Shown piece by piece: positions 40,866-51,489 of a stretch of DNA of 64,000 bases. Under the pieces are notes generated by a model. That model saw only the letters and a list, made by a program, of their open reading frames with translations. It ran no database searches and was not told where the DNA came from. How positions within the stretch are numbered: position 1 is the stretch's first letter; each line of letters begins with the position of its first letter. The position numbers and the translations under genes were made by a program. Source of the DNA: Novosphingobium sp. CECT 9465 (GTDB lineage: Bacteria; Pseudomonadota; Alphaproteobacteria; Sphingomonadales; Sphingomonadaceae); contig NZ_CAKLBX010000001.1 of the NCBI RefSeq assembly GCF_920987055.1, forward strand, positions 620,001 through 684,000. The letters run 5' to 3'.

Positions 40866-41927
40866 TTAGCTGAATACAACTCCGTCCATCAGCTTGCGCG
40901 CGGTGCGCAGCAGGGCGGCGGTGCGCACCGCTCCGCTGTCATCCACTTCCAGAACGCAGCTCATTTCGCCGGTGGGGTGCTCAACCGAAAGCAACTTGCG
41001 CGAACCGTCAGGAATTCTGGCAACGTCGGCCGCGGGCGAACCCTTGATCAGGCAGGCTGTGGCAACGCTGACCGCGCCGAGAACGCCGATGGTGGCATGC
41101 GCGCGGTGCGGTATGAAGCTGCGCACAGTTACCGCGCCGCCGTTCCGTGGCGGGGCCACCAGCATCATCTTGGGCACCGACTTTTCCTTCACATCGCCCA
41201 GATTCATCATCGGCCCGACGATCAGGCGGATCGCCTCGATCTTCGCTTTCAGGTCGGTGGCATTGTCCAGCCAGTCGCGATCCTCATAGCCGGTGATACC
41301 AAGATCGTCGGCCTTCATCACCACGCAGGGCATGCCGTTGTCGATCAGCGTTACGGCCACGCCGTTCACCAGGTCCACGGCATTGCCGGTCGGCAGCAAA
41401 GCCCCGCACGAGGAACCCGCAGTATCGCGAAACTCCAGCGGAACCGGCGCATGGCGGCCGGGCACACCGTCAATTGCGGCATCGCCCTGGTACGTCACCG
41501 CGCCGCCCGGCGTCGCCACGCTGGCCACTGCGACCTGCCCGGTGTTCTCCATGAAGATCGCAACGCGTGTTTCTTCGCCTGTCGCTTGCACCAGTCCGCG
41601 CTCGATCGCGAACGGGCCAACGCCTGCAAGGATATTGCCGCAGTTCTGCGCATCCGTGACAATCGCCTGATCGACGAACACTTGCAGAAACAGGTAATCC
41701 ACGTCGATGCCATCGCGCGCAGACTTCGAAACGACCGCAACCTTGCTGGTCAGCGGGTCAGCGCCGCCCATCCCGTCGATCTGGCGTGGATCGGGCGAAC
41801 CCATCACGCCCAGCAAAAAGCCGTCGCGCGCGGCGGTGTCGGCAGGCAGGTCATCCTTCAGGAAATAGCCGCCCTTCGATGTGCCGCCGCGCATCCACAT
41901 GCAGGGGGCAGACAAGCCCTCAGACAT
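40866..41927 (-). CDS. ligU: 4-Oxalomesaconate tautomerase (PrpF family)
   Basis: The 353-residue protein is of the PrpF/methylitaconate isomerase family, with [14 protein letters not shown] at the N-terminus. LigU shifts the double bond of 4-oxalomesaconate to give the substrate of LigJ. In SYK-6 this is the open reading frame between ligK and ligI; the same order appears here. Its start overlaps the ligK stop by 8 bp. Confidence 0.92.
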   Translation of the reverse strand: MSEGLSAPCMWMRGGTSKGGYFLKDDLPADTAARDGFLLGVMGSPDPRQIDGMGGADPLTSKVAVVSKSARDGIDVDYLFLQVFVDQAIVTDAQNCGNILAGVGPFAIERGLVQATGEETRVAIFMENTGQVAVASVATPGGAVTYQGDAAIDGVPGRHAPVPLEFRDTAGSSCGALLPTGNAVDLVNGVAVTLIDNGMPCVVMKADDLGITGYEDRDWLDNATDLKAKIEAIRLIVGPMMNLGDVKEKSVPKMMLVAPPRNGGAVTVRSFIPHRAHATIGVLGAVSVATACLIKGSPAADVARIPDGSRKLLSVEHPTGEMSCVLEVDDSGAVRTAALLRTARKLMDGVVFS

Positions 41928-42594
41928 ACTTCAGGCCTTCCTTCTCCAGTCGCTCGCGCATCTTGTACATGTCGAGGCCGAGCACACCCGATGCCAGCTT
42001 CGCGCGCTTCTCACCCTCGTTGGCTTCGCGCGCCTGTGCAGCTTTCAGCACTTCGGCGGCATTCTCGCGCGGGATCACGCACACGCCGTCATCGTCGGCC
42101 ACAATCACGTCGCCCGGATTGACCAGCGCGCTGGCGCAGACGATCGGCACGTTGACGCTGCCGAGCGTGTTCTTGACCGTGCCCTGTGCGTAGATCGCCT
42201 TGGACCACACCGGGAATCCCATCTCGGTCAGGTCGCGCACATCGCGCACACCCGCATCGATCACAAGTCCGCGGCACTGGCGGGCTTGTGCAGAGGTTGC
42301 CAGCAGATCGCCGAAGTATCCGTCTTCACATGGGCTGGTAGGTGCCAGAACCAGAATATCGTTCGGCTTCAGCTGCTCTATGGCCACATGCACCATCCAG
42401 TTGTCGCCCGGAGCTGCGCTGATCGTCACCGCGCTGCCCGCGATGCGCGCTCCTGCATAGATCGGGCGCATGTAGGACGCGAGAAGACCGGTACGATTCT
42501 GCGCTTCATGCACTGTGGCAACGCCACACGCGGCAAGGCCATCGATCACCGCCTGATCTGCGCGTTCGATGTTCTGGACGACGATACCCGACAT
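41920..42594 (-). CDS. ligK: 4-Carboxy-4-hydroxy-2-oxoadipate aldolase
   Basis: The 224-residue RraA-fold aldolase carries [19 protein letters not shown] and GVRDVRDL with the conserved Arg and Asp. It splits 4-carboxy-4-hydroxy-2-oxoadipate into pyruvate and oxaloacetate, the last step of the pathway. It heads the minus-strand ligK-ligU-ligI operon and is divergent from ligR. The ATG at 42594 has a ggag site. Confidence 0.95.
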   Translation of the reverse strand: MSGIVVQNIERADQAVIDGLAACGVATVHEAQNRTGLLASYMRPIYAGARIAGSAVTISAAPGDNWMVHVAIEQLKPNDILVLAPTSPCEDGYFGDLLATSAQARQCRGLVIDAGVRDVRDLTEMGFPVWSKAIYAQGTVKNTLGSVNVPIVCASALVNPGDVIVADDDGVCVIPRENAAEVLKAAQAREANEGEKRAKLASGVLGLDMYKMRERLEKEGLKYV

Positions 42595-42652
42595 GGCTTG
42601 CTCCCGCGAAAACTGTAGCGCTTGTCCATGCGTCCGTGATGCCGGACCAGCC

Positions 42653-42686
42653 AATGCAATGTTTGCCCCTCGCCATAAGGAAATGC
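42653..42686 (-). promoter_or_regulatory. Candidate LigR site upstream of ligK
   Basis: On the minus strand the sequence reads GCAT-N4-TTATG-N14-TTGCATT and ends 58 bp before the ligK start. The same arrangement with N13 is found before the ligJ operon (43846-43878), in the same orientation relative to its gene. LigR is known in SYK-6 to activate both operons; binding here is inferred. Confidence 0.5.
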
Positions 42687-42699
42687 TAAGCGATCTTTC

Positions 42700-43851
42700 A
42701 TGGTTGAAGCTGTATTCAACATCCGTCATATCGCCGCCTTCGCGGCAACCGTTCGCCATGGCAGTGTCACGCGGGCCTCTCGCGCGGTCAATCTCACGCA
42801 GCCAGCGCTTACCCAAGCCATCGCAAGGCTGGAGGAGCACCTGGGTTGCGCCCTGTTCATACGGGGTCCTTCGGGGATGAGTCCCACCGAACCCGCGATG
42901 TTGCTGGCGCCACGCGCAGAAACGGCGCTTGCCCATGTCGGCAGCCCGCGTGTGACCGGCACACAAGTGCGCGCGTTCCTCGCGCTGGCCCGCGCCGGAA
43001 GCTATGTTGTCGCGGCTGAGGCAACGGGCCTGTCGTCGGCCTCGCTGCATCGCGCAGTGGCGGACCTTTCGGTGGCGCTTGGCCAGCGGTTGGTAGACCG
43101 CAGGGGGCGTTCGGTCATGCTGACGCCTGCGGGACAGCGGCGCGCGCGCGGTTTTGGCCTCGCAATGGCAGAGTTGCGCTCTGGCCTTGCCGAAGTGGCG
43201 GCTTGGCAGGGCAAGGCGGCGGGGCGGATCGTGGTGGGGGCCATGCCGCTCAGTCGCGCGCGCTGGTTGCCCGAAACCATCCTGCGCTTTGCCGCGCGGC
43301 ATCCCGGAGTGGACGTGGCGGTGGTGGAGGGGAGCCATGCAGAGCTTTCGGGGCCTCTGCGTGATGGTGACGTGGACCTTATGCTGGGGGCGCTGCGCGA
43401 TGCGAAGGCGCTGGACGATCTACGGCAGGAGGCGGTGTTCGAGGACCAGCCCGCGCTGGTGATGCGCAGCGGGCATCCTTTGCTTTCATCACGCGTCGAT
43501 GGTGTGGCTCTGGCGCAGTTCCCGTGGATTTTGCCGGGCCGTGACACCCCGCTGCGGCACTATTGGGAGGGCATGATGCGCGCTGCCGGGGCAGAGCCGC
43601 CACATGTTGGGATCGAGTGCGGATCGGTGCTGACGGTGCGGCAATTGTTGCTGGGGTCCGATGCGCTGACGCTGCTTTCTCCGGCGCAATTGGCGGTGGA
43701 ATTGCAGGCAGGCGTGTTGGCCGCGCTGCCCCCGCCCGCGCCGGTGACGCGCACAATCGGCATCACCACGCGCCAGGACTGGCGACCTACGGCCTCACAG
43801 GGAGCATTCGTGAGCCTGCTATATGAGGTTGCCGCGGAAGGCTTTGCATAA
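42700..43851 (+). CDS. ligR: LysR-type regulator with two tandem HTH regions, probable activator of the lig operons
   Basis: The 383-residue protein is longer than normal LysR regulators (about 300). Residues 8-66 ([20 protein letters not shown], then [18 protein letters not shown]) form a LysR HTH, and residues 90-148 ([20 protein letters not shown], then [20 protein letters not shown]) form a second one. The ligand-binding domain starts near 165. The position, divergent from ligK and just upstream of the ligJ operon, matches LigR, which in SYK-6 responds to protocatechuate or gallate. Confidence 0.85.
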   Translation: MVEAVFNIRHIAAFAATVRHGSVTRASRAVNLTQPALTQAIARLEEHLGCALFIRGPSGMSPTEPAMLLAPRAETALAHVGSPRVTGTQVRAFLALARAGSYVVAAEATGLSSASLHRAVADLSVALGQRLVDRRGRSVMLTPAGQRRARGFGLAMAELRSGLAEVAAWQGKAAGRIVVGAMPLSRARWLPETILRFAARHPGVDVAVVEGSHAELSGPLRDGDVDLMLGALRDAKALDDLRQEAVFEDQPALVMRSGHPLLSSRVDGVALAQFPWILPGRDTPLRHYWEGMMRAAGAEPPHVGIECGSVLTVRQLLLGSDALTLLSPAQLAVELQAGVLAALPPPAPVTRTIGITTRQDWRPTASQGAFVSLLYEVAAEGFA

Positions 43852-43878
43852 ATTTATGCCTGCGGCGATGTTTGCATT
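43846..43878 (+). promoter_or_regulatory. Candidate LigR site upstream of the ligJ operon
   Basis: A perfect 14-bp palindrome GCATAAATTTATGC (43846-43859) includes the ligR stop codon and is followed 13 bp after TTATG by TTGCATT. The layout GCAT-N4-TTATG-N13-TTGCATT repeats upstream of ligK. It ends 35 bp before the oxidoreductase start. Confidence 0.55.
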
Positions 43879-43913
43879 TGTTCTGCTGGGCATCCCGACG
43901 CAGGACCGGCGGA

Positions 43914-44753
43914 ATGGAGAGCGCAATTGCCCTGATCGGCTTCGGTGAGGCCGGGTCCACTTTTGCCAAGGCGGCAGGCTGGGAGTCTGCGGCGCTGGCG
44001 TTCGATATCAACCCGGCGCGCCATGCGGTGATGGAAGAGGCGGGGGTGGTTGCCTGTGCGACTGCGGAATTCGCGCTGTCCGATGCCGATATGGTGCTGT
44101 CGCTGGTCACGGCCGATGCCGCGCTGGCGGCGGCGCAGGACTATGCCGCATTGCTGAAGAAGGGCGCCATCTGGTGTGACATGAATTCGGTCGCCCCGGA
44201 TACCAAGCGCGCTGCGGCCAGAGTGATCGAGGCGGCTGGCGGACGTTATGTCGACGTGGCGGTGCTGGCGCCAGTGGACCCTTCGCGAATGAATGTGCCG
44301 CTGCTGGTTTCGGGCGCTCATGCGGACGAGGCCGCGGCGCGGCTGCGCGAGGCTGGCTTTACCAGGACCCGCGTCGTGGGCGACGAAATCGGGCGCGCCA
44401 GCGCGATCAAGATGATCCGCTCGATCATGGTCAAAGGCATCGAGGCGCTGACCGCCGAGATGATGCTGGCGGCGACGAAGGCAGGCGTAGTGGACGAGGT
44501 TCTGGCATCGCTCGACGCCAGCGAGAAGACACAAAGCTGGTTTGCGCGGGCGGAATATAATGTCGAGCGCATGACGACGCACGGGCTGCGCCGCGCTGCC
44601 GAGATGGAAGAGTCTGCCAGGACGCTGGAAGCGCTGGGCATCGAACCGCTGATGACCAGCGGCACTGTCAAACGTCAGCGCGAAATGGCTGGAAGAACCC
44701 TCCCGTTCGTGTCGAGCGAAGGCCAGGTTGGGATTGGAGTTATGAGCGAATGA
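43914..44753 (+). CDS. NAD(P)-dependent 6PGDH-like oxidoreductase (DUF1932) leading the ligJABC operon
   Basis: The 279-residue protein has an N-terminal Rossmann fold (IALIGFGEAGSTFAKAAG), CDMNSVAPDTKRAAARVIEA typical of beta-hydroxyacid dehydrogenases, VDVAVLAPVDP, an IKMIRSIM region with the expected catalytic Lys, and a DUF1932-type C-terminus. It should oxidise or reduce a hydroxy- or oxo-acid. No step of the known 4,5-cleavage pathway needs it, since LigC is the dehydrogenase. Its stop overlaps the ligJ start (ATGA), so it is translated with the pathway genes. Its substrate is unknown. Confidence 0.85.
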   Translation: MESAIALIGFGEAGSTFAKAAGWESAALAFDINPARHAVMEEAGVVACATAEFALSDADMVLSLVTADAALAAAQDYAALLKKGAIWCDMNSVAPDTKRAAARVIEAAGGRYVDVAVLAPVDPSRMNVPLLVSGAHADEAAARLREAGFTRTRVVGDEIGRASAIKMIRSIMVKGIEALTAEMMLAATKAGVVDEVLASLDASEKTQSWFARAEYNVERMTTHGLRRAAEMEESARTLEALGIEPLMTSGTVKRQREMAGRTLPFVSSEGQVGIGVMSE

Positions 44754-45771
44754 CCATGATCATCGACTGCCACGGTCATTATACCGTGCTGCCCAAGGCG
44801 CACGATGAATGGCGCGAAAGGCAGAAGGCCGCGTTCAAGGCCGGGACCGAATGTCCCCCATACCCGGACATCTCGGACGATGAAATCCGCGAGACGATTG
44901 AATCGAACCAGTTGCGCCTGTTGAAGGAGCGCGGCGCGGACATGACGATCTTTTCTCCGCGCGCCTCCGCGATGGCCCCGCATGTGGGGGACCAGTCAGT
45001 TGCGGTGAAGTGGGCGCAGGTGTGCAACGACCTGATCGCGCGCGTCGTCGGGCTTTATCCCAATATCTTCGCAGGCGTGTGCATGTTGCCGCAGTCGCCC
45101 GAAGCGGACATGACCAGTTCGATTGCAGAGCTGGAGCGGTGTGTAAACGAGTTGGGCTTCATCGGTTGCAACCTCAATCCCGATCCCGGCGGCGGGCGCT
45201 TCACCCATCCCCCGCTGACGGATGAATACTGGTTCCCGTTTTACGAGAAGATGGTGGAGCTTGACGTTCCGGCGATGATTCACGTTTCGGGTTCGTGCAA
45301 CCCGGCGATGCATGCCACTGGCGGCTACTATATCGCCGCCGATACCATCGCCTTCATGCAGCTGCTGGAAGGCGATCTGTTCAGCCGCTTCCCCACCTTG
45401 CGCTTCATCATCCCGCATGGCGGCGGCGCGGTGCCCTATCACTGGGGCCGTTATCGCGGGCTGGCCGATATGCTCAAGAAGCCCGATCTATCGGGCCATC
45501 TGATGAACAACGTCTATTTCGATACTTGCGTCTATCACCAGCCGGGGATCAACCTGCTGGCCGACGTGATCGAGAACAAGAATATCCTGTTCGGGTCTGA
45601 AATGGTCGGCGCGGTGCGCGGCATTGACCCTACCACGGGCTTCTATTTCGACGACACCAAGCGTTACGTCGATGCGCTCGACATCACGGACGCTGAACGC
45701 CACGCGATCTTCGAGGGCAACGCCCGCCGGGTATTCCCGCGCCTCGACGCCAAGCTGAAGGAGAGGGGCCT

Positions 45772-45775
<4 letters not shown>
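44750..45775 (+). CDS. ligJ: 4-Oxalomesaconate hydratase
   Basis: The 341-residue amidohydrolase-family hydratase has IIDCHGHYT at the N-terminus, IHVSGSCNPAMH, IIPHGGGAVPYHWGRY and an ILFGSEM region near the C-terminus, as in SYK-6 LigJ. It adds water to the oxalomesaconate isomer to give 4-carboxy-4-hydroxy-2-oxoadipate for LigK. It overlaps both neighbours by 4 bp. Confidence 0.95.
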
Positions 45776-47062
<1,287 letters not shown>

Positions 47063-47069
47063 ATCTTGG

Positions 47070-47180
47070 CCCCTCCCGCTTGCGGGAGGGGCCGGGGGTG
47101 GGCCGTTCCGCCTCCATCGCTAAACAACCAGCCCGCTATCGCGGGTGCCCACCCCTGACCCCTCCCGCAAGCGGGATGGG
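47070..47180. repeat. Palindromic repeat between ligB and ligC
   Basis: Thirty-four-bp inverted arms at 47070-47103 and 47147-47180 match at 31 positions; each arm contains its own hairpin (CCCTCCCGCTTGCGGGAGGG). It occupies almost the whole ligB-ligC gap. It is related to 34038-34157 and 58402-58436. Confidence 0.8.
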
Positions 47181-47197
47181 AAGTATGGAGAAACCCC

Positions 47198-48142
47198 ATG
47201 CGTATTGCCCTCGCAGGCGCCGGCGCGTTCGGCGAAAAGCATCTCGATGGTCTGAAGAACATCGATGGCGTCGAGATCGTCTCGATCATCAGCCGCACGG
47301 CGGAACAGGCAGCCGCCGTAGCGGAAAAGTATGGTGCGAAACATAGCTCTACCGAACTTGAGGACGCGCTCGCCCGTGACGATGTGGATGCGGTGATCCT
47401 CTGCACCCCCACACAGATGCATGCCGAACAGGCCATCGCCTGCATGAAGGCGGGCAAGCATGTGCAGGTGGAAATCCCGCTGGCCGATAGCTGGGCGGAT
47501 TCGGAAGAAGTGCTGCGCGTCCAACGCGAGACCGGCAAGGTCTGCATGATCGGCCACACGCGGCGCTTCAATCCTTCGCACCAGTACGTGCACAACAAGA
47601 TCGTGGGTGGGGAATTCAACATCCAGCAGATGGATGTGCAGACCTACTTCTTCCGCCGCAAGAACATGAACGCCAAGGGTGAGGCCCGGTCGTGGACCGA
47701 TCACCTGCTGTGGCACCATGCCGCGCACACGGTTGATCTCTTCGCCTATCAGGCAGGCAGGATCGTGAAGGCCAATGCGGTGGAAGGCCCGATCCACCCC
47801 GAACTCGGCATCGCCATGGACATGTCGATCCAGCTCAAGAGTGAAAGCGGTGCGATCTGCACCCTGTCGCTGTCGTTCAACAATGACGGGCCGCTGGGCA
47901 CATTCTTCCGCTATATCGGCGATACCGCGACCTATATCGCGCGCTACGACGATCTGGTGAATGGCAAGGAAGAACCGATCGACGTTTCCAACGTCGATGT
48001 GTCGATGAACGGCATCGAGTTGCAGGACCGCGAATTCATCGCGGCAATCCGCGAGGGCCGCGAGCCGAACAGCTCGGTCGCCCAGGTGCTCGACTGCTAC
48101 CGCGTACTGGGTGAACTCGAACAGCAGCTTGCCGCAGGTTGA
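47198..48142 (+). CDS. ligC: 4-Carboxy-2-hydroxymuconate-6-semialdehyde dehydrogenase
   Basis: The 314-residue Gfo/Idh/MocA-family enzyme has MRIALAGAGAFGEKHLDG (Rossmann) and WTDHLLWHHAAHTVDLF in the substrate domain, as in LigC. It oxidises the ring-cleavage product to 2-pyrone-4,6-dicarboxylate with NADP+. It is the last gene of the operon; a clear terminator follows. Confidence 0.95.
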   Translation: MRIALAGAGAFGEKHLDGLKNIDGVEIVSIISRTAEQAAAVAEKYGAKHSSTELEDALARDDVDAVILCTPTQMHAEQAIACMKAGKHVQVEIPLADSWADSEEVLRVQRETGKVCMIGHTRRFNPSHQYVHNKIVGGEFNIQQMDVQTYFFRRKNMNAKGEARSWTDHLLWHHAAHTVDLFAYQAGRIVKANAVEGPIHPELGIAMDMSIQLKSESGAICTLSLSFNNDGPLGTFFRYIGDTATYIARYDDLVNGKEEPIDVSNVDVSMNGIELQDREFIAAIREGREPNSSVAQVLDCYRVLGELEQQLAAG

Positions 48143-48150
48143 TCGATCGC

Positions 48151-48179
48151 AAGGCCCGCCAGCAATGGCGGGCCTTTTT
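48151..48179 (+). terminator. Terminator of the ligJABC operon
   Basis: A 9-bp perfect stem GGCCCGCCA/TGGCGGGCC with loop GCAA is followed by TTTTT. It ends the operon right after ligC, so the following genes need their own promoter. Confidence 0.9.
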
Positions 48180-48234
48180 CGCTGGGGGTGGGCACGGCAG
48201 ACCTGCGTCAGGCAGGCTGCCGCAGGAGAGCATG

Positions 48235-49023
48235 ATGGAAGCAGTGATCGCCTATTCGGGTCGCATGTTTGCCCGCCCGGTCTATTATGCGAATGCGCAT
48301 GAAAAGGACGAGGTGGACATCATCCTCGTGCCCATGCCGATGTACGACGCGCGCCTGGCGGGCACGACCATCGACCGCGAGGGCTTTCAGATCGTCGCGC
48401 ACAAGAGCGTGGTAAGCGACTTTGCCGACCGCGAAGAGGTCGCCCGCGTCCACATGCGCGAGATCGAGGAACTGGTGCAGGCCGCTACGGGTGCGGACTT
48501 CGTCCATGTGGGCGCGCCCGGCCTGCTGCGCTTTTCCGAAAGGTCGGGGAAGGCCGGAAGTCTTAACAATTCGATGCCCGCGCGCTTTGCCCACATCGAC
48601 ATTTCCGACGCCACGGCCTGTGCCTTTGCCGGGCGCGGCGCGGCTGGCCGGCCCTTTCTGCGTTGCGCCCATTACAATGTCTGGCGCGCCATCTCCCCGC
48701 CGCCGCAGGACGTGCCGCTGGCCTTCTGCGATGCGCGCAGCCTTTGCGCGCAAGACCTCATCGCCGCCGAAGCCGTGTTCGATGCGCCCGATCAGCCCGA
48801 ATGGTCGTTCGAAGGGCTGGTGGTGGCGCATAATCCCGCACACCGCTGGCATTACTTCCCGCAGATGACCATCGACGAGGCTGTCCTGTTCAAGACCAAT
48901 GACAGCGATCCCGCCCGCGCGCATCACGTGCCGCACGTGGCCTTCGATCTGCCGGATTGCCCGGCCGACGCATCCCCGCGCGTCAGCATCGAAATGCGTG
49001 CGACGGCCTATTGGTGGGCTTGA
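48235..49023 (+). CDS. CmcJ/NvfI-like putative oxygenase in the lignin cluster
   Basis: The 262-residue protein resembles the CmcJ/AsaB-type hydroxylase or desaturase family: NVWRAISPPPQDVPLAFCDARS, WHYFPQMTIDEAVLFKTNDSD, HVAFD and RVSIEMRATAYWW near the C-terminus. These are linked to non-haem iron or 2-oxoglutarate chemistry in fungi and streptomycetes. I know of no assigned role in lignin catabolism. ATG at 48232 is also possible; 48235 gives better spacing from aggag. It sits between the lig operon terminator and the stilbene dioxygenase gene. Confidence 0.75.
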   Translation: MEAVIAYSGRMFARPVYYANAHEKDEVDIILVPMPMYDARLAGTTIDREGFQIVAHKSVVSDFADREEVARVHMREIEELVQAATGADFVHVGAPGLLRFSERSGKAGSLNNSMPARFAHIDISDATACAFAGRGAAGRPFLRCAHYNVWRAISPPPQDVPLAFCDARSLCAQDLIAAEAVFDAPDQPEWSFEGLVVAHNPAHRWHYFPQMTIDEAVLFKTNDSDPARAHHVPHVAFDLPDCPADASPRVSIEMRATAYWWA

Positions 49024-49073
49024 TCCGATCACGGGAGATGCTACACAAATAATAACAATTGATAGGGTGAGGC

Positions 49074-50558
49074 ATGGTCATGGGCGCGTTTCCGCAGACG
49101 ATCTATTTCATGGGCGCCAATGCGCCGGTCGGTCAGGAAGTGGACCTGCGCGGGTTGAAGGTGGAAGGCGATCTCCCGCCTGAAGTGCGCGGCAGCTTCT
49201 ATCGTGCCGTGCCCGATCCGGCCTTTCCGCCCAAGTTCGAGAACGACCATACGCTGTCGGGCGATGGGATGATCAGCCGCCTGTCGTTCAATGGCGATGG
49301 TACGGCCGACTTCACGATGAAGTCCGTCGAAACCGCGCGCTACAGGGCAGAGAAGGCAGCGGGCAAGGCCCTGTTCGGCAAGTACCGCAACCCTTTCACC
49401 GATGACGCGGAAGTGCAGGGCGTGGACCGCACCGTGGCGAACACCACGCCGGTCTGGCACGCCGGAAGGCTGCTGATGGCCAAGGAAGACGGCCGCCCGT
49501 ACCGCGTCGATCCCATGACGCTCGCCACCATCGGTTCCTACGATTTCGGCGGTGCGCTCAATAGCGAGACCATGACTGCGCACGTGCGGATCGACGCACA
49601 GACCGGCGAGCTGTTCTTCTATGGATACGAAGCCGATGGCCCGGCCTCCGCGAAGGTCGCCTATTGCATCGTCGCGCCGGACGGCACACTCACATCCGAA
49701 CAGTGGTTCGACGCGCCCTATTGCGCGATGATGCACGATTTCACGATCAGCGAGAACTACGCCCTGTTCCCGGTCTACCCGACGACCTCCGACCTCGACC
49801 GGCTGAAGGCAGGCGGCGAGCATTGGCATCACGAACCCGAACGCGATTCATGGCTCGGCGTCATGCCGCGCTATGGCGATGTGTCGGAAATCAAGTGGTT
49901 CAAAGGCCCCAAGGGCTGCCATTCATACCACATGATGAACGCGTGGGAGGATGTGGATGGGATGCTTCACTTCGACGCGTGCCTCAACAGCACCAACGCC
50001 TTCGCCTTCATCCGCGAGCCTTCGGGCATCTTCCTCCAGCCGCAGGACATTCAGGGTGCGCTTACCCGCTGGACGGTCGATCCCAAGGCGGACGGCGGCG
50101 AGGTGACCGAATCCGTGATCGGACCTCCGGGCGATTTCCCGGTGATCCCGGCGAAGATGCAAGGACAGCCCTACTCGTTCGGCTTCATGCTTTCGATGAA
50201 CCCCGCGCTGCAAGGCCCGCCGCTGTTCGCAGGCCCCGTTGGCGTCAGCTTCAACATGCTGCTCCGCCTTGACGGCATGGACACGCCCGCCCCGCGGGTG
50301 ACAGGCGCGCTGCCGCTTGCGCCGATGGCGGGATACAACGAACCCGTCCACGTCCCCGCCGCCGATCCCGCGCGTGACGGCTGGCTGGTGTTTATCGTCG
50401 ACAGCCAAATTGGCGACGACCAGTTCCATCACGAGGCCTGGGTGGTGGATGCGGGCGACATTACGGCAGGCGCGGTTGCCAAGGTAGTGATCCCCACCCA
50501 CCTGCGCCCGCAAGTGCATGGCTGGTGGGTGCCTCAGGAGCAACTGGACGCGCTGTGA
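49074..50558 (+). CDS. lsd: Lignostilbene alpha,beta-dioxygenase (carotenoid oxygenase family)
   Basis: The 494-residue seven-bladed propeller dioxygenase has the four Fe(II) histidines: His170 (TAHVRI), His221 (MMHDFT), His286 (HMMNAW) and His482 (PQVHGWW). Tyr104 and Lys137 lie where stilbene-cleaving members hold the phenolic hydroxyl. It should split lignostilbene into two vanillins. The ATG at 49080 is an alternative start. The reductase gene downstream overlaps its stop (GTGA). Confidence 0.9.
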   Translation: MVMGAFPQTIYFMGANAPVGQEVDLRGLKVEGDLPPEVRGSFYRAVPDPAFPPKFENDHTLSGDGMISRLSFNGDGTADFTMKSVETARYRAEKAAGKALFGKYRNPFTDDAEVQGVDRTVANTTPVWHAGRLLMAKEDGRPYRVDPMTLATIGSYDFGGALNSETMTAHVRIDAQTGELFFYGYEADGPASAKVAYCIVAPDGTLTSEQWFDAPYCAMMHDFTISENYALFPVYPTTSDLDRLKAGGEHWHHEPERDSWLGVMPRYGDVSEIKWFKGPKGCHSYHMMNAWEDVDGMLHFDACLNSTNAFAFIREPSGIFLQPQDIQGALTRWTVDPKADGGEVTESVIGPPGDFPVIPAKMQGQPYSFGFMLSMNPALQGPPLFAGPVGVSFNMLLRLDGMDTPAPRVTGALPLAPMAGYNEPVHVPAADPARDGWLVFIVDSQIGDDQFHHEAWVVDAGDITAGAVAKVVIPTHLRPQVHGWWVPQEQLDAL

Positions 50559-51478
50559 CCGTGGGCAGGATCGTCATCACGGGTGCGTCGGGCAATTATG
50601 GCCGGGGCGTTTCCGACCGCCTGATCGCAATGGGCCGCGCTGCCGAACTGATCCTGATCACGCGCAGGCCGGACAGGCTGGCTGAACGTGCTGCACAAGG
50701 CTGCACCGTCCGCTACGGCGATTTCGACCAGCCCGAAACGCTCGCCGCAGCGGTACAGGGGGCGAGGAAGATGCTGCTCATCTCCGGCACCCGCGTCGGC
50801 GCGCGGGTGGAGCAGCACAAGGCTGCGATCTACGCCGCCACCGCTGCGGGCGTGGCTCACATCATCTACACCAGTTTCATCGGTATCGACGATCCCGCCA
50901 ATCCCGCGGAAGTGCGCCACGATCACATCGAGACCGAAGCGCTGATGAAAGCCAGCGGTGCCGCGTGGACGATGCTGCGCGATGCCCACTATGCCGATGC
51001 CATGATCCTCATGGCAGGACCCGGCGTGATGCAGACCGGCAAGTGGTTCTCAAACGCAGGCGAGGGCCGCGAGGCGATGGTCTGGCGCGATGACTGCATC
51101 GAAAGCGCCGTCGCGGTGCTGACCGGCGAGGGCCACGAGAACCGCACCTACAACATCACCGGTCCCGAACTGCAGACCTTCCGCGAAGTGACGGCAATGA
51201 TGGCGGAAATGACCGGCAGGCCGCTCGAATACGTCCCACTGGATGATGACGCCCAATACGCGATGTTCGACGCCATGGGCATCCCGCGTCGTCCGCGGGA
51301 CAATCACGAAGTGGGCGGCATACCGTGGAACAGTGATGACATGGTCACGTTCGGTCGCGCGATCCGCGAGGGGTTCCTTGCGCTGTGCACCGATGATGTC
51401 GAGCGCCTGACGGGGCACAGGGCGCGTTCTGTGCGCGAGATGATCGAGCAAAATCGCGCTTTCCTGGCGGGCGGTTGA
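50555..51478 (+). CDS. NmrA-type NAD(P)H-binding reductase (atypical SDR)
   Basis: The 307-residue protein has VITGASGNYGRGVSDRLIA (dinucleotide-binding Gly motif) and an NmrA/quinone-reductase-like fold without the YxxxK of classical SDRs. GTG at 50555 overlaps the LSD stop, so it is translationally coupled to the dioxygenase. It may act on an aldehyde, quinone or related product of the same pathway, but the substrate is unknown. Confidence 0.85.
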   Translation: MTVGRIVITGASGNYGRGVSDRLIAMGRAAELILITRRPDRLAERAAQGCTVRYGDFDQPETLAAAVQGARKMLLISGTRVGARVEQHKAAIYAATAAGVAHIIYTSFIGIDDPANPAEVRHDHIETEALMKASGAAWTMLRDAHYADAMILMAGPGVMQTGKWFSNAGEGREAMVWRDDCIESAVAVLTGEGHENRTYNITGPELQTFREVTAMMAEMTGRPLEYVPLDDDAQYAMFDAMGIPRRPRDNHEVGGIPWNSDDMVTFGRAIREGFLALCTDDVERLTGHRARSVREMIEQNRAFLAGG

Positions 51479-51489
51479 GCCGGAGGATC

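Noticed and set aside
49024..49073. A copy of the 19-bp MarR-type motif upstream of the stilbene dioxygenase gene.
   Set aside because: Only short AT-rich matches are present; no inverted-repeat arms align to the motif.
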